A stretch of 64,000 nt of DNA, from NCBI GenBank assembly GCA_017311185.1, contig JAESUZ010002552.1:248001-312000 (forward strand), read 5' to 3'. The translations under genes and the position numbers were made by a program. Positions 21,060 through 32,929 of this stretch are shown here, piece after piece. This stretch comes from Proteles cristata cristata. Its lineage: Eukaryota; Chordata; Mammalia; Carnivora; Hyaenidae. The notes below the pieces were generated by a model, which was given only the letters and a program-made list of their open reading frames with translations, was not told the DNA's origin and searched no databases. Each line of letters begins with the position of its first letter. Positions within the stretch are counted from its first letter, which is position 1.

Positions 21060-21480
21060 TTCCTTGCTTCCCTGTCCCAGGCTTTCCTGCACTAACCCAG
21101 CATCTCCGCATTGCAGATTCACCTGCTAGGTGCCCACACCCTCCCCAGTCTGGTACCACATGCCGTTCCAGGCTCGCATTCTACCAAACTCGTTGACCAC
21201 TTTACTACAGCTAGGTGGTCCTTGCTGAACACTGAACAGAGCACATCACTCTGCCCTCTCTCTTCTTCCTGGAAAGCATTCAGCTTTTCTTGACCCATAT
21301 CCAAATCTCACCTAAATTATGCTTCATTCTCAAGTTCACTCCCGCCTTGACCCAGCCACGTGTGGGACTGCTCCAGCCCAGGCGGATTCTGCCCTCTTCC
21401 AATTTCCTAAAGTGCTCACGGTCTGTGCCCTTCATTTAGCACTTAATCTTGTGCTTTGTAAGTGATAGAGGCAATGCATT
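21060..21480 (+). repeat. Probable L2 3' UTR fragment
   Basis: ttcctggaaagcattcagct, caaatctcacctaaattatg and gcacttaatcttgtgctttg follow the L2 3' UTR order. Diverged. Confidence 0.4.
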
Positions 21481-21489
21481 TATCTACTT

Positions 21490-23110
21490 AATCATTCCTT
21501 TATTTATTAATTCATCAAATACCTATTAAACATCAATCTTAAGCAAGGCACTGTGTACACAGAGACGGAGATGTATTTCTGCTTTCAAAGCGTTCAGAGG
21601 AGGATATGACCATCAACTCAAATGGCCGCAACCCAATATGTAGTAATATGATAGAACCCCATTACGATCCATCCATAAGCCATCCAGGCGCCCACAGCGC
21701 TTGGAAATTGCAGAAAACCATGACTGGGTCTTTGGCTCTTGAAGACATTTCCGGGGAGGCGTGGAGACAGTAAGTGCTTTAACAGAGAAAATCACAAAGT
21801 TCCCAGGAAGCACTGGCTTTTCTGGGTAATGGAGAGACGTTTCATGCATGTATCTAATGCACACATGTGTTCAGTACCTACTATGCACCAGGTGTCATGG
21901 AAAAGACATGAGCTTTTCCAGAAAGGCAGGAACTGCAGTGTGTCCCAGTGTGCAGAGCCCCCAAAGGTGTGGCTGGTTCAGGGGCTGCGGGACAGGTGGG
22001 AAGGGAGGACAAAAGCCTGAGGAGGAAGGATCCTGTGTATCTTGCCAGAGAACTGGAAGGTTAACAACAGAAGGACCTTCAACAGACGGTGACATCATCA
22101 GATTTGCATTTTAGCGCTATCGCTCACGGCACTGAAGATACAGTGAAGTGGCAACTGAAATATGAGCGGGGACGATGAGTTTGGGGGTGATTTTAATAAC
22201 CCAGGAAAAAGAGATGGGGCAGGCATAGAGGGGCAGGACAATGAGGATCAAAGAAATGGGGCAGATCTGAGTAAGATTCACGAGGTGTAATGCACGGGTG
22301 GCCAGCTGTGGAGGGGTAGAAGCGGATACAAAGGGCTTCTGGCTTGACCAACTGTTTAGATGGTGATGTCACTAACTTAGCATCAAGAACACAGTGGTGT
22401 AAAGGTGAAGGCTGTTGTGTTTTGTTTCTGGAGAAGGGCACAGACGATGAGATTAGGGTAGTACATGTTAAGCTTGGGGCACACTGTTTAGCAGCGGACA
22501 GTTACTGACCTGGCTCTCAGAGAATCATCCAGGCTGGACACACAGACCTGGGAGAGCGCAAAGCCAGGGGGGCGATGACAATTTGGATCTGGCAGTGAGG
22601 AGAGAGAGGAGGGGCGAATCAAAGACCCTGGGGACCCAACATCTGGGGAGAATGTGGAAAAAGAGGAGCTGATGCAAGAGGCTGGACACAGCCATGAGGA
22701 TGGGTAGAAGTCAAGTAAAATAAGGACCGAGAATTTTCCCTGAGACTTGGCAACTAGGAGGCTACCAAGGACCCTGGCAAGAGCACTCAAGGGGAGGGGT
22801 GGGGGGAACATGCAGAGCCAGGTGCTTGAGAAGGGTCTAAGAAGGTGAATGAATCAAGTATAGCTTGTCTTCCAGGGAAGGAGCACAAAGTAGGTGGAGG
22901 GAGTCACAACTGCCCAAGGAAGGGGTTGTAAATTCAGAGGAGGGGGCTCAGAAGAAGAAGCCCAAGGAAGGGAGAAGTGGATAATGCAGAAGCAAGGGAG
23001 CACTTTTGGAAGCAAGTCCTGCAAAAAGGCCAGTGGAGAAAGAACCTGGACCATAGGGTACAGGTTTGCCTGGGCCAAGAGAAGAGAAAGGCCATGGCAG
23101 GGACTGCGCG
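21490..23110 (-). repeat. L2 LINE, long reverse fragment
   Basis: Purine-rich L2 antisense: gacatcatcagatttgcatt with ttttag (22091), ttaagcttggggcacactg (22469), aaagaccctggggacccaac (22621) and gtcaagtaaaataaggaccg (22710). It runs from the 3' end near 21490 into ORF2. Some intervening text (21610-22000) is unassigned. Confidence 0.75.
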
Positions 23111-23689
23111 CTGGCCCACGGTGTTTCTTTTTTTTCTTTTCCTGTTAACAATGAAACACCCTTGGTGTTACCTGGACACACGGTTACCCAACTACAGACC
23201 ACATTTCCCAGCGTCCTCTGCAGCTGGGGGAGGCCAGGAGGTGAAGTGGGCCAGTGAGTTTGAGTGGAAGTAACCGCGGACCAGCCGGGCCATCCCCATG
23301 CCCTCGACTCTCCTTCCCTTGGTTTGATGACTGGAAATGGTGAGAACAGGAATGGATGGGAACTATACACTGATGACGGCAACACGGCTTCCTGGCTCCA
23401 CCCCCGGCCAGCCCTGGACCACCACCCACCTGCAGACTCGCACTTGAGGGACATACCCTTCAATCTTTGAAATTCGACATGTTCAGATCTCTTTGCTACT
23501 GAAGCTCAGCCTATGTTCCAGCCTAGCGCTGTCCCACAGGAATACAACGCTTGTCATTTTAGGTTTTCTAGGAGCCACATTTAAAAAAGTAAAAAGAAAC
23601 AGGTGAAATTATGAAATTAAATAACATATTTTATTTAACCAAAATTTCCAAATATTACTATTTCAACATCTAATCAATATAAAATCGTT

Positions 23690-23882
23690 GAGGGGCACTT
23701 GGGTGGCTCAGTCGGTTAGGCAAAGGACTCTTGATTTCAGCTCAGGTCATGATCTCACAATTCATGAATTCAAGCCCCACATTGGGCTCTGCGCTGATAG
23801 TATGAAGCCTGCTTGGGATTCTCGCTTTCTCTCTGCTCCTCCCCCACTGGTCACACTCTCTCTCAAAATACATAAATAACAT
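23690..23882 (+). repeat. CAN-SINE nested in the hAT element
   Basis: gaggggcacttgggtggctc head and tgggctctgcgctgatagta body. Its tail merges into an AT-rich repeat. Confidence 0.92.
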
Positions 23883-23950
23883 TATACATATACATATATA
23901 TATACACATATATAAATTCTATATTTAAATAAAATATGTATATATATCAT
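23883..23950. repeat. (AT)-rich simple repeat
   Basis: tatacatatacatatatata and similar; grew from the SINE tail. Confidence 0.85.
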
Positions 23951-24109
23951 CATTGAAATATTTCATATTGTTTTCATACTAAAACTTCAAAATCCAATGT
24001 ATATTTTGTACTTAACGATCCATCTGAATTCAGGAGAGCCATATTTCAAGTGCTCAAGAACTAATGGCTATCATCCCGGACAATGTAAAAGTAATACTAA
24101 TCGATATGA

Positions 24110-25630
24110 CTCTAAATAACGATTTGGCGGAAGGGGGAGTTGAGAGAGACTGAGCTTGATAGCTTCTATTTTCTCCGAAAAGAGGCAAGACGTCACTTTC
24201 TGAGTGATTGCGGCAAAGACGGAGTAGACGGTTTCAGGCTAAAGCTTAGAAGAGGCGCTCCAACCCAACGCGTACCTGTGTTTGTGTCGGGGCTGGGTGG
24301 AAACGCACAGAAGCTGGCGTGTTTCCGCAAGCAGCCTCAGGGCGCAGAGAAAAGCAAGGCAGGTGGATACCAGAAGTACAAAGAGGGAGGGTTCCTGGGT
24401 GGGAGGGCAGGTCGAGGGGACAAAGGAGGTGAAGGCACTACCAGGAAAGGGTTTGGTGAAACCCAGGAAACGTCACCCAAATGAACAGACCCTGAGGGGC
24501 GGAGAGGCCGCAGAGTGCTTGGGGTGCATGACATGTGGCTATGGCGAGAGGGTTACCAGGGGGAGCAAGACAGAAAAGGGGGCAGTGTAGGATGCTGTGT
24601 GCAGACCGTGAGGTTTGAAATTTAGGGGTTCAGAGGCAGAAAAGGATCAAGCGTCGTCACAATCCAGAGGGTGGATTAGACAGTGACGTGGACAGTAGAA
24701 GGCCACTGGGGGTGTCCGTGAAGAATCCTCAAGGCAATGGGACTAGCAGGAGGGACTCACGGACATGGATAATCCAGCAGGAGCAGAGAGGTAGAGAAGA
24801 GAGGAAGGGGTGATCCAGGGATCACAGCTCTGCGTGAGAACGGCAGGTGCAAGGAGAACGGAGACACATCCTGGGGAACCAGGCAGGACGGGTGGGCCGT
24901 CTGTGGGCCACACATCTCCCGCATCCTCCACACGCCTCAGCACGGACCCAGGTGGACGCTACACATGTGCAGCTTCCAGACTTGTCAAGAGACCCGAGCC
25001 TGATGTGTGTCGACTGCTGGGCTTTCACAACACGGTTCACCTTTAGCTCCATCCCTTAATCCTTCATGCTCCCGCAGTTAACAAAAGGACGTGACCCCTG
25101 AGGAAGAAATTTATGAATAAAGTCCCTAGCATAACCAGCAATTACAGCTGCATTTAGTGCCTTATTAATAAGGCCACTCTGTAAGGTCTCTGCATACCCC
25201 ATTGATATTCCCAGTTAACCCAAAGCTGTTCCTTTCTCTCTCTGGATGGACAGTCCCCAGGTGTTCTCACGGTCACAGAGGGAGCCACAAGCTTCACCTG
25301 TGGCAGCTCCCCTGGCCTGCTGTGGCTGGACCAGATGCACGATGGTGGCAGGGCAGCGGCCTGCATACCAACACTCGAGGCTCGCTGAGCGCAGAGCCAG
25401 GCGGGGGAGAGAATTCGTGGGTGCTGGAGTTGCCTGTTTGTCTTTTCTAATAGCTGCCGGTGACAGCCTTCCAGCCGAGTTATGGGCTAAAGCAGGAGGC
25501 AGACAGAGGCTCAAGGAGTGATGGGGGCTGGTGGGAGCCCTCATGGGTCTAGCACATCCAGGGATGCCAGGGAGATATGCCTTGGATCCAGAGGACACGG
25601 AGCCCTGCTCAGCTTCACTGTCTGGGGGAA
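24110..25630. other. Unique intronic sequence with a candidate conserved core
   Basis: No confident repeat. Purine-rich text at 24120-24840 may be very old LINE. The part 25070-25200 (ttaacaaaaggacgtgaccc, gaagaaatttatgaataaag, ccttattaataaggccactc) is AT-rich, non-repetitive and a candidate conserved element. Confidence 0.45.
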
Positions 25631-25634
25631 TTCA

Positions 25635-25800
25635 AGTCGATGAGCACTTACTGAACACCTATCTGATGCCAGACATCAGCAGGGAAGACGCAGCTGAAAA
25701 CACAGGAGATGGAGACATGAAGCAACGCAGGCCCCTGCTCCCAGAGACTCGGGGACCAGTTGGGGACATGAGAGTGGGGGTGAGACAGACAGCACAAACA
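25635..25800 (-). repeat. L2 3' end fragment (reverse)
   Basis: gagcacttactgaacaccta, tgatgccagacatcagcagg and ggcccctgctcccagagact fit reverse L2. Confidence 0.5.
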
Positions 25801-25839
25801 GTGTGTCAGGCAGACTCTGCAAGGTGAGCTCAGGGTGGG

Positions 25840-27265
25840 AAGTGGGCAGTTGCCGTCCCCAGAATCGCCCCACCTCTGAGTCACTGGCATTCCATGTGGT
25901 CTGCCGGCCCTCCTCCATCATCTGGTTACATCATCATTACCTCATGTCCCCTCCCTGCGTCTATGGAGAGACCCTAAGCCACTATAGCACCGAGGGGCTC
26001 TTGTCTGTCTCTGCATTTTCCCCAAAAGTGTGAAGAAAGCGCTACAGCTTATAACACAGGATCTTGTCACCTCCCATCAGAAATGACAATTACAAAGGGA
26101 CGTAGAAGTCTGACACATGTGGAAGATGCTACTGTCCCTCCCAACTCAAAGAAAAGGGCAAGTAAGAGGTAATGACCGATGAGAACAGCTTCGAGTTCTT
26201 CGCAAGAATATGGCTGGAAAAATCCAAAGGGCCGTGACTTTGATTGTTTCCACCTTGGAGCTCTCTGTCTCTTTTTGCAGGAGATCTAGGCACAAATCAG
26301 GGATCCCATTCATTGTCTTCATCCCCCTGGGAGTGAGACCAGGATGGGGAACATTTATCCAGGAGGACACTGGGGTTTGGAGAGTAAGCCGGGGCCCCAC
26401 GATGGGAGAATAGAATGCTTATTTGCTCATCATTCATTCAAAACAAAGTCCGATAACATCATCCACACTCTCTGTTGCCTTCTTCTGAACGTGGGAAGGG
26501 AGGAGCTTCATATCAACAGAATGTATCAAACTTCTAAGTCACGTTGTAATTACCGTTTCTGACTGGGGAGGACAGTCACTGCTCACTGTGCTGGAAAGCG
26601 ACGTTCGCATGAGCCTCCGTCTAGAACGTAGGCTGAGGAACTCCCCCTCAGCCTCCCGGGGGCCGGCACCTCCCACGGAGCCCGCTGAAGTCTCAAGCAT
26701 CTTCTGTGACACCTCACCAGAACAAATACCTCTCAGGTCTGCCCTCCCTCAAAATCTTAGTACATGTGCCATAGTTCTCGAGACTATAACTTAGGTTTTC
26801 GGTTTTCCTGAGATCCCATGGACACCAGCTAAACAAATACCTGGGGAAACGTGGACTCAGTACTTTGTGGAGGGGATGGTGAGGACGAGCTGGGTGGCCC
26901 CTCTGCCACCTATAGGGCCCAGCAGAGCAGCCCAGGATGGGGGAGGGGGCACTCTGATGGGGGACCTCGGCCCAGGTTCCGTGTCGGAACTTGCCAGACC
27001 GCATCTTGCTCTTGGCAACCTCAGACTGACTGGCTGAGCTTCCTAAAGACACGCCGTCGGCTGGAAGAGCTGCTTAGTGGCTGTCATCAGAATATTCCAA
27101 ATGCTCAGAGGGACAGGGGAAAAGAAATAGCACTAACCTGCAGGAGATAAAAAGCAGCCCCCATTCAGTTGCCATATGCCACAGAAGGAAAACGCTAGTA
27201 AATTTAATTTAGTATAGACTATGCAATTACCTGCTTTAAAAACTCCAAATCTTCATAATGAGCAG
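25840..27265. other. Unique intronic sequence
   Basis: No named repeat. 27130-27255 (gataaaaagcagcccccatt, gtaaatttaatttagtatag, gcaattacctgctttaaaaa) is AT-rich and a candidate conserved element. Confidence 0.45.
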
Positions 27266-27267
27266 TT

Positions 27268-27398
27268 AAGTGAGAGAGAAGAGAGAGAGAAACAGCAGAG
27301 AGAGGAAGGAAGAAAAAGAGGAAAGAGAAAGGATGAAGCGAAGAGGAAGGAAAGAAGAAGGGAGAGAAGGGAGAGGGCAAGAAGGGAGAAAAACAGGA
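27268..27398. repeat. Polypurine tract
   Basis: About 130 bp made almost entirely of A and G on the plus strand, in irregular gaaag, ggaag and gaga units. It can form triplex (H-DNA) structures; the apparent charged reading frame is spurious. Confidence 0.9.
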
Positions 27399-27613
27399 TT
27401 AGCAAGAGCGTGAGACAGGCGCCAAGCAAACCAGGATGAAAGCATGACACACGCACGTTCTCAGAGGAATTTTCTGGGCTTGGGGTCTGCGGATTCTGTT
27501 GCCAGAAAGATTTAAAGTCACAACTGTAGGCACAGATGAGGACACACTCTTACCCTGTTGAATAGAAAATATTCACTTTATTTCTTTCTACTTCTGCAAC
27601 CACCAGTCCACTT

Positions 27614-27854
27614 TAGAGCAGGGTTCCTCAGTCTCAGCACTACTGATACCTGGAGCCGGAACGTTCTTTGCTGTGTGGGGCCTTTGGGGGAGGGGGGGCA
27701 TAGTAAGTTTAGCAGCACCTCTGGCCACTATGAATAGATGCCAGTACACCTTCCCAGTTGTCACAGCACCCTCCCCCCCAATGCCTCTGGATATTGCCGT
27801 CCGCCCCGGGGGTGGGGGGGAGGGCAGGCAGGCAGCCTGGGGTGAGAACCGTTA
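27614..27854 (+). mobile_element. MER20 hAT-Charlie DNA transposon
   Basis: ggttcctcagtctcagcact opens it, then ttctttgctgtgtggggcct, tagcagcacctctggccact, agatgccagtacaccttccc and the closing ggtgagaaccgtta. Near full length. Confidence 0.88.
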
Positions 27855-28084
27855 GCTTAGGCCATTGTCACCTGACAACCTCACTCTAGCCCCAGAAGCT
27901 CCCCTCCCTTCCTGCTCCACACTCCTAGCCAGCAGTTTGAGGGTGTCACCTCACTTCAGAAGCACCCAAAAGCATCCCCGGGTCTACAGAATAAAGAAAA
28001 TAATAGTGGAGATCCACTCAGTGCCAGGTTTTGAAAGAGACCGGTGAGCTGGACTGAGACCCAGACTCAAGATCTTATGCTGCT

Positions 28085-28480
28085 GTTGGAGAAAGCAGAC
28101 AACGACCATGTACAGAAAGACATACAGGATAATTGCAGACAGCAGGAAATGCCGTAAAAAAGTAGCGTACCATGATGGAAGGGGTCAGGGAAGGAACATC
28201 TCTAAAGAGGTGTCCCCTGAGCTGAGAGGTAAATCAGGAGGAGGAGGAAGCCATCCGTGGGGAAGAGGGCAGGAACATTCCAAGTCAAAGGAACCAGACA
28301 AGAAAGAGTTCAGCAGGTGCTGGTGCTCAGGGGCATAGTGAATGAGGGGAAGAATGGAAGAAGGTGAAAAGGGACTCAGAGAGGATCATGTGGTGGGCCT
28401 CGTGGGCCATGGTGAAAAGTTTAATCGTATTCTGGCTGCAATGGGCAGTCCCTGGAGGGTTATAAGCAGAGCTGGAACTC
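28085..28480 (-). repeat. L2 LINE (reverse)
   Basis: ggaacattccaagtcaaagg, tgggccatggtgaaaagttt, caatgggcagtccctggagg and gttataagcagag: L2 antisense. Confidence 0.8.
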
Positions 28481-28574
28481 CCTGGCCCAGCTCTATGCTT
28501 CATAAACAAGCCTCTAACCCACACCCAGCTTCATCTGCTTCTACTCCTCTGTACAAACTTAAGCTTTGCATTAG

Positions 28575-28735
28575 GAGCCCCTGGAGGGGTATGAAAGCAA
28601 AGACTTCCAGGTCCCGCTCCCAGTGTTTCTGATTCAGTATCGGTGTGGGAAGCACCCCAGCATCTTCATTTCTGACAGCTTACTAGGAGCTGCAGACACC
28701 GCTAATCCAGGGACCGTGCCCTGAACAAACTTGAC
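28575..28735 (+). mobile_element. MER5-type hAT DNA transposon
   Basis: gtgtttctgattcagtatcg and catcttcatttctgacagct match the MER5A body. Ends are worn. Confidence 0.65.
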
Positions 28736-29099
28736 TCCTTCCAAGATAGGTCTTCGATCACACTATTTTGATTTGGAGACTATCCACCACTCCATCCCTT
28801 CTCTGTAATCTTGATGTATTGAAAACCCAGTTGTTCTCAAGGTCTGGCTCAAAAACTAACTCTCGCAAGTACCTTCAGTGGTCACCCCAGGCAAATGGGC
28901 CACTTCCCACTACCCAGCCATCACACAGATTTTCGTTTATAAGTGACCTGTAATGCACAGACTCATCAGAGAGTCTCAGGTCACTTCTAAACCATGACCT
29001 CTAACCAGGGAGGGACCCCATCTTCATCCATCTGTTTTAAATCCCTGTTTTCTGTTTTGAATGAGGTAAACTACAATTAAACAACTGCTTATAGGAATG

Positions 29100-29975
29100 A
29101 CTAACATTGTGTCCTCTTTCTACCTCACACCCATCAGGATGGCTATTCTCAAAAAACAAAACAAAACAAAACAAAAAAACAACAGAAACTAACAAGTACT
29201 GGTGATGATGTGGAGAAACGGGAGCCCTTGGTGCGCTATCAGTGGGAATGTAAAATGGTACAGCCACTGGGGAAAGCAGTGCAGGGTTTCCTCAAAAAAA
29301 TTAAAAACAGGATTACCACATGATCCAGCAATTCCACCTCTAGGTATATATATCCAAAAAAGTTGATCTATGTGGGTGTATATCAAAGAGATGCTGGTAC
29401 ACTGGAATTAATCCAGCAATTCCACCTCTGGGTATATATCCAAAAGAGTTGGATGTATATGGGTGTATATCAAAGAGATGTGTGTATAGCTATGTTTATA
29501 GCATTACTCACCATCACCAAAACATGGACACAATCCAAGTGTCCATCGATAGATGGCTGGATAAATAGAATGTGGCATATAAATATAATAGAATATTATT
29601 CACCCTTAAAAAGGAGAGAAATTCTGACACACCCTGCTATATGGATGAACCCTGAGCACATTATGCTAAGGAAAAGAAGCCAGACACAAAAAGACAAATA
29701 TTATACGACTCCATGATATGAGATACCTAACCGTGTTCGACTTCATAAAGACAGAAAGTAGAAAGATGGTTGCCAGAGGCTGAAGGAAGCAGGGAACGAA
29801 GAGTATTATTTCATGGGCATGGAGTTTTGCAAGATGGAAAGAGTTCTGGAGACTGGGTGGTGGTAATGGTGGCAAAACAGTGTGAATGGGCATAAGACCA
29901 CCAAACTGTGCATATAAAAATGATCACGATGGTTTATGTTATGTATATTTTACCACACCTAAAAATAATTTATTA
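29100..29975 (+). repeat. L1M ORF2 3' end and 3' UTR, with internal tandem duplication
   Basis: tctacctcacacccatcagg, gatgatgtggagaaacggga, gcgctatcagtgggaatgta, acccctgctatatggatgaa-type text, aagaagccagacacaaaaag and the 3' UTR to tttaccacac. An A-rich tail is interrupted near 29155-29180. Contains an 87-88-bp tandem duplication. Confidence 0.92.
29323..29481 (+). repeat. Local tandem duplication of about 88 bp within the L1
   Basis: The segment from atccagcaattccacctct to atatcaaagagatg occurs twice, beginning at 29323 and 29411, with minor differences. Confidence 0.88.
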
Positions 29976-29999
29976 AAAAATACAAAAAAAAGTGTGCTT

Positions 30000-30215
30000 T
30001 CTTTTATAGCTTATAAAGCATTTTTACACATCTGATCTCACCTGTATCTTGTAATAATCTAGGAGATAACAGTAAAATACGGCCACTCCCATTTCAAAGA
30101 TGAGTATGCCGAAGCCCAGAAAGATTAAGCCTACTCAAGTACAGCAGCCGACATGTCGAGGGATTAGAAGTAAACATCAGATTCTCTGCTCCACTACAAT
30201 ATGCACCCAGTATAT
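30000..30215 (-). repeat. MIR SINE (reverse)
   Basis: acacatctgatctcacctgt, ttcaaagatgagtatgccga and taagcctactcaagtacagc. Confidence 0.7.
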
Positions 30216-30298
30216 CACAATGCTTCTCCCAGAATGTTCTGCGTAGTAAATCGCCTTTTATGTGCTAAGTGATACATAAATAGTAGCTGGCTAGTTGG

Positions 30299-30341
30299 GA
30301 GGAAGGAAAGAAGGCAGGGAAGGGAGGAAGGGAGAGAAAGA
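30299..30341. repeat. (GGAA)n-like purine repeat
   Basis: ggaggaaggaaagaaggcag with following ggaaggg units. Confidence 0.8.
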
Positions 30342-30439
30342 ATTATTTGACTTGAGGAGGATTTCTCTCTCATGATTTAGGGAAAGGGGGAAAATCACTA
30401 TTTTCTGGATGTTTCTATGTACCTGGAAGTTTGTATCTG

Positions 30440-30600
30440 TTTTTCCTCCTAACTTTCACATACCGCCACCCTCTATGGTGGGCATTACTATTATTATTTT
30501 AGATGATGATGAAGAAAAGAGACCCCTCAAATTACCTGACCTCTTTCACTATGACTTTGAATCCAGATCTGTGTGACTCTGGGCTCAGGCTCTGACTCCC
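30440..30600 (-). repeat. MIR SINE (reverse)
   Basis: ggcattactattattatttt, ctttgaatccagatctgtgt and gggctcaggctctgactccc. Confidence 0.6.
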
Positions 30601-30609
30601 AGGAGACAG

Positions 30610-31955
30610 AGTTCTAGAATGTTCTACAATGTTTGGTTATCAGCATGAAGCATCCATATCCTCTTGCTTTTGGTTGGCAACCCAACTCTATCTCTTCCTT
30701 CACCACTAACCCATGAGGGTATTTATAATTAAAAGGGAGGATTTCCTGAAATGTTCTTCCCTCCTGATGGACTCACCCACCAGCTGTATGTTGCCCCATC
30801 CTCACCACCCACTCTGTCTAGGCCTCAGGATGAGGAAAGACACGGCCTATGGGAGTTTCTCCTCTACTCTGCCTTCCTCCTGGCCCACACAGGCCTAGGT
30901 ACCTTCTCCTCCAACAGCCATTGGTCCCTCCTCTGTGTCACTGGACATACCCCTCCCGGGGACTTCACGGAGCAGAGAAGAATCACACCCAGTCAACCAC
31001 GCCTTTCTTGAAGACCTTCCTCTCCCTCCAGAAGGAACACACAACTGAAGTTCCAGTGTACCTCTTCTACCAAGTCAGCCGTCACCTCTCCCCAGCCTGA
31101 CAGATGAGCAGTAGGGATATGTCCCAGGCAGGGCTGGACAGGGGCTTCCAAAACCACAGGACCTACTCTCTGGACTGACAAAGACATCTCACACCACCTC
31201 CTCCCAGTCAGTGCTTTCTCCTATCCCTGCCTCCAAATAGTCTGCTACTATGGAGCTGCCTGAGCCAAAGGCATCCGCAGGCCACTCCGTTACAAGAACA
31301 TGGAGGGATCTGAGTTCCCATTGATTAGAAACATAGTCTCATCGACCCCGGTGTAATGAACTTGGTTGCAAATGTGGCTTCCAGCCCCTACTTGGCCATC
31401 AGAATCTATCATTTAGTACTTTCCTTCCTCAGCACCCAGAACCGGTTAATCTCCCAAACGTTAACCCACTCCATGAATCTGAGGGTAATGAGGTCGACTT
31501 GCACTTTTATTTATCATTAGAGCTGGCAGACCCAAAAGGTAATTTAGTGTTTGAAAAGGCTGATTTTAAAACTTTATGTCAGGGGACGCATTGCCAAATG
31601 CAGTCTAATAACTGCATCATTAAATACAGACTAAAGTCTTTATTTAAATTCATGTTCATTTCACCTCTGTCTATAAAACAGAGGGATGTACACGGAGTCA
31701 GCTCTTAATCCTCAAAACAAATTTCTCTCGCTCAGTTTTCTCCCCACGTCAGTCCTCCTGAGGTCTGTGGGAGTTCGCTGGGTGTCCGATCCTGTGTCTC
31801 ACTTTTCAGCCCCCCCTTATCAAAAGGACATTCACTGTTCTTCAAGCCTCTACCACACAGACACCGTGCTAAGTAGCAGGGATTCCGCGTTGACACCTGG
31901 TCCCTGCCATCAAGGAGCAAACAGAAAAGAAATGTGGAAATGAAAGTACGTTTTC
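30610..31955. other. Unique intronic sequence with a candidate conserved core
   Basis: No gene. 31480-31690 is non-repetitive and AT-rich with ttatttatcattagagctgg, ctaataactgcatcattaaa and agtctttatttaaattcatg, suggestive of conserved non-coding sequence. Confidence 0.45.
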
Positions 31956-31959
31956 CAAC

Positions 31960-32310
31960 GTGATGGGTTCAGAACATTCTTTGTCCAGCTATCCCTCTAA
32001 GTCAATCCTCACTTCCTTTGGGTCTCTGCTCAGCCGGGCCTCCCCTGAGCACCGAGTAGGAAACAGCTCCTTGTGTCCACTGTCCCTCACTCTTTCCCTC
32101 ACCCTGCTGTGCTTTGTTTTTGTCCAGAGCAGTTAATCAACAGCCACCACGCTCTGCATTTCCTTATATGTGGCGTGTCAGTCCCCACTGCAGTGTAAAT
32201 CTGCAGGGAGAGGGTTGTGGGAGGGGCAGGAAATCTGTCCACTGCTAGGGCTCCAGCCCCAACCACGGCGCCAGACACACAGCAGGCACTCGAGCCATAC
32301 TTGTTGGTGA
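31960..32310 (+). repeat. L2 3' end
   Basis: gggtctctgctcagccgggc, catttccttatatgtggcgt and gacacacagcaggcactcga follow the L2 3' UTR order. Confidence 0.6.
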
Positions 32311-32319
32311 GGAAGGAGG

Positions 32320-32880
32320 TGATGCTGTAAGTAGAGGTAGGTACACAGGGATTCTGGGGTGCTGGGGAGAGACCTCCGCTTTCCGTGGCGGGGTCACCTA
32401 AGAAGGCTTCACAGAGCAGGAGACAGTTAAACTGGGTTGTGAAATATACATTTATCGGCTGGGAAAGGGACCTTCCTAGTCCATGGGCAGAGACTTGAAA
32501 GCAGGTTGTTCATCTAGAAGGGAACTGGGGTAAGTGGTGAGAATGGAGAAAATGAAACTGGAGGTGTTGGGGGGGTGGGCTGAGAAGGACCTTTTAGGCC
32601 ATTTAAAGGGATCTGAACTTGGGGCGCCTAGGTGGCTCAGTCAGTTAAGCGCCAACTTCAGCTCAGGTCATGATCTCACTGTTTGTGAGTTCGAGCCCCG
32701 CATCAGGCTCTGTGCTGATAGCTCAGAGCCTGGAGCCTGCTTCAGATTCTGTGTCTCCCTCTCTCTGCTCCTCTCTCTCTCTCAAAAATAAACATTAAAA
32801 AAATTTTTTTAAATAAACAAAGGGATCTGAACTTTATCTCAAAGGTACTAGTTGAGCAACCTGTATGAGACAGACCTCTA
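32320..32880 (-). repeat. L2 LINE (reverse), split by a CAN-SINE
   Basis: aaggcttcacagagcaggag, gcagagacttgaaagcaggt and aaggaccttttaggccattt: L2 antisense resuming after the SINE. Confidence 0.65.
32621..32818 (+). repeat. CAN-SINE nested in L2
   Basis: ggggcgcctaggtggctcag head, ctgtgctgatagctcagagc body, caaaaataaacatt tail. A perfect 16-bp duplication, aaagggatctgaactt, lies at 32605-32620 and 32819-32834. Confidence 0.97.
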
Positions 32881-32929
32881 GGAGAAGTTTCTAGTTCCCT
32901 AGCTGTTGTCCCAGTACAGGTCTCTGCCA

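Larger units (their letters stand above)
23525..24092. mobile_element. hAT-type non-autonomous DNA transposon, split by a CAN-SINE
   Basis: gcgctgtcccacaggaatac, taggttttctaggagccaca, aaagtaaaaagaaacaggtg and tttcaacatctaatcaatat, then after the SINE acttcaaaatccaatgtata and gccatatttcaagtgctcaa. Matches a known MER hAT element that I cannot assign to an exact subfamily. Confidence 0.7.

Noticed and set aside
21665..21690. Possible SINE terminus (gccatccaggcgcccac)
   Set aside because: Only about 17-20 bp resemble the CAN-SINE head, with no body or tail; too short to call.
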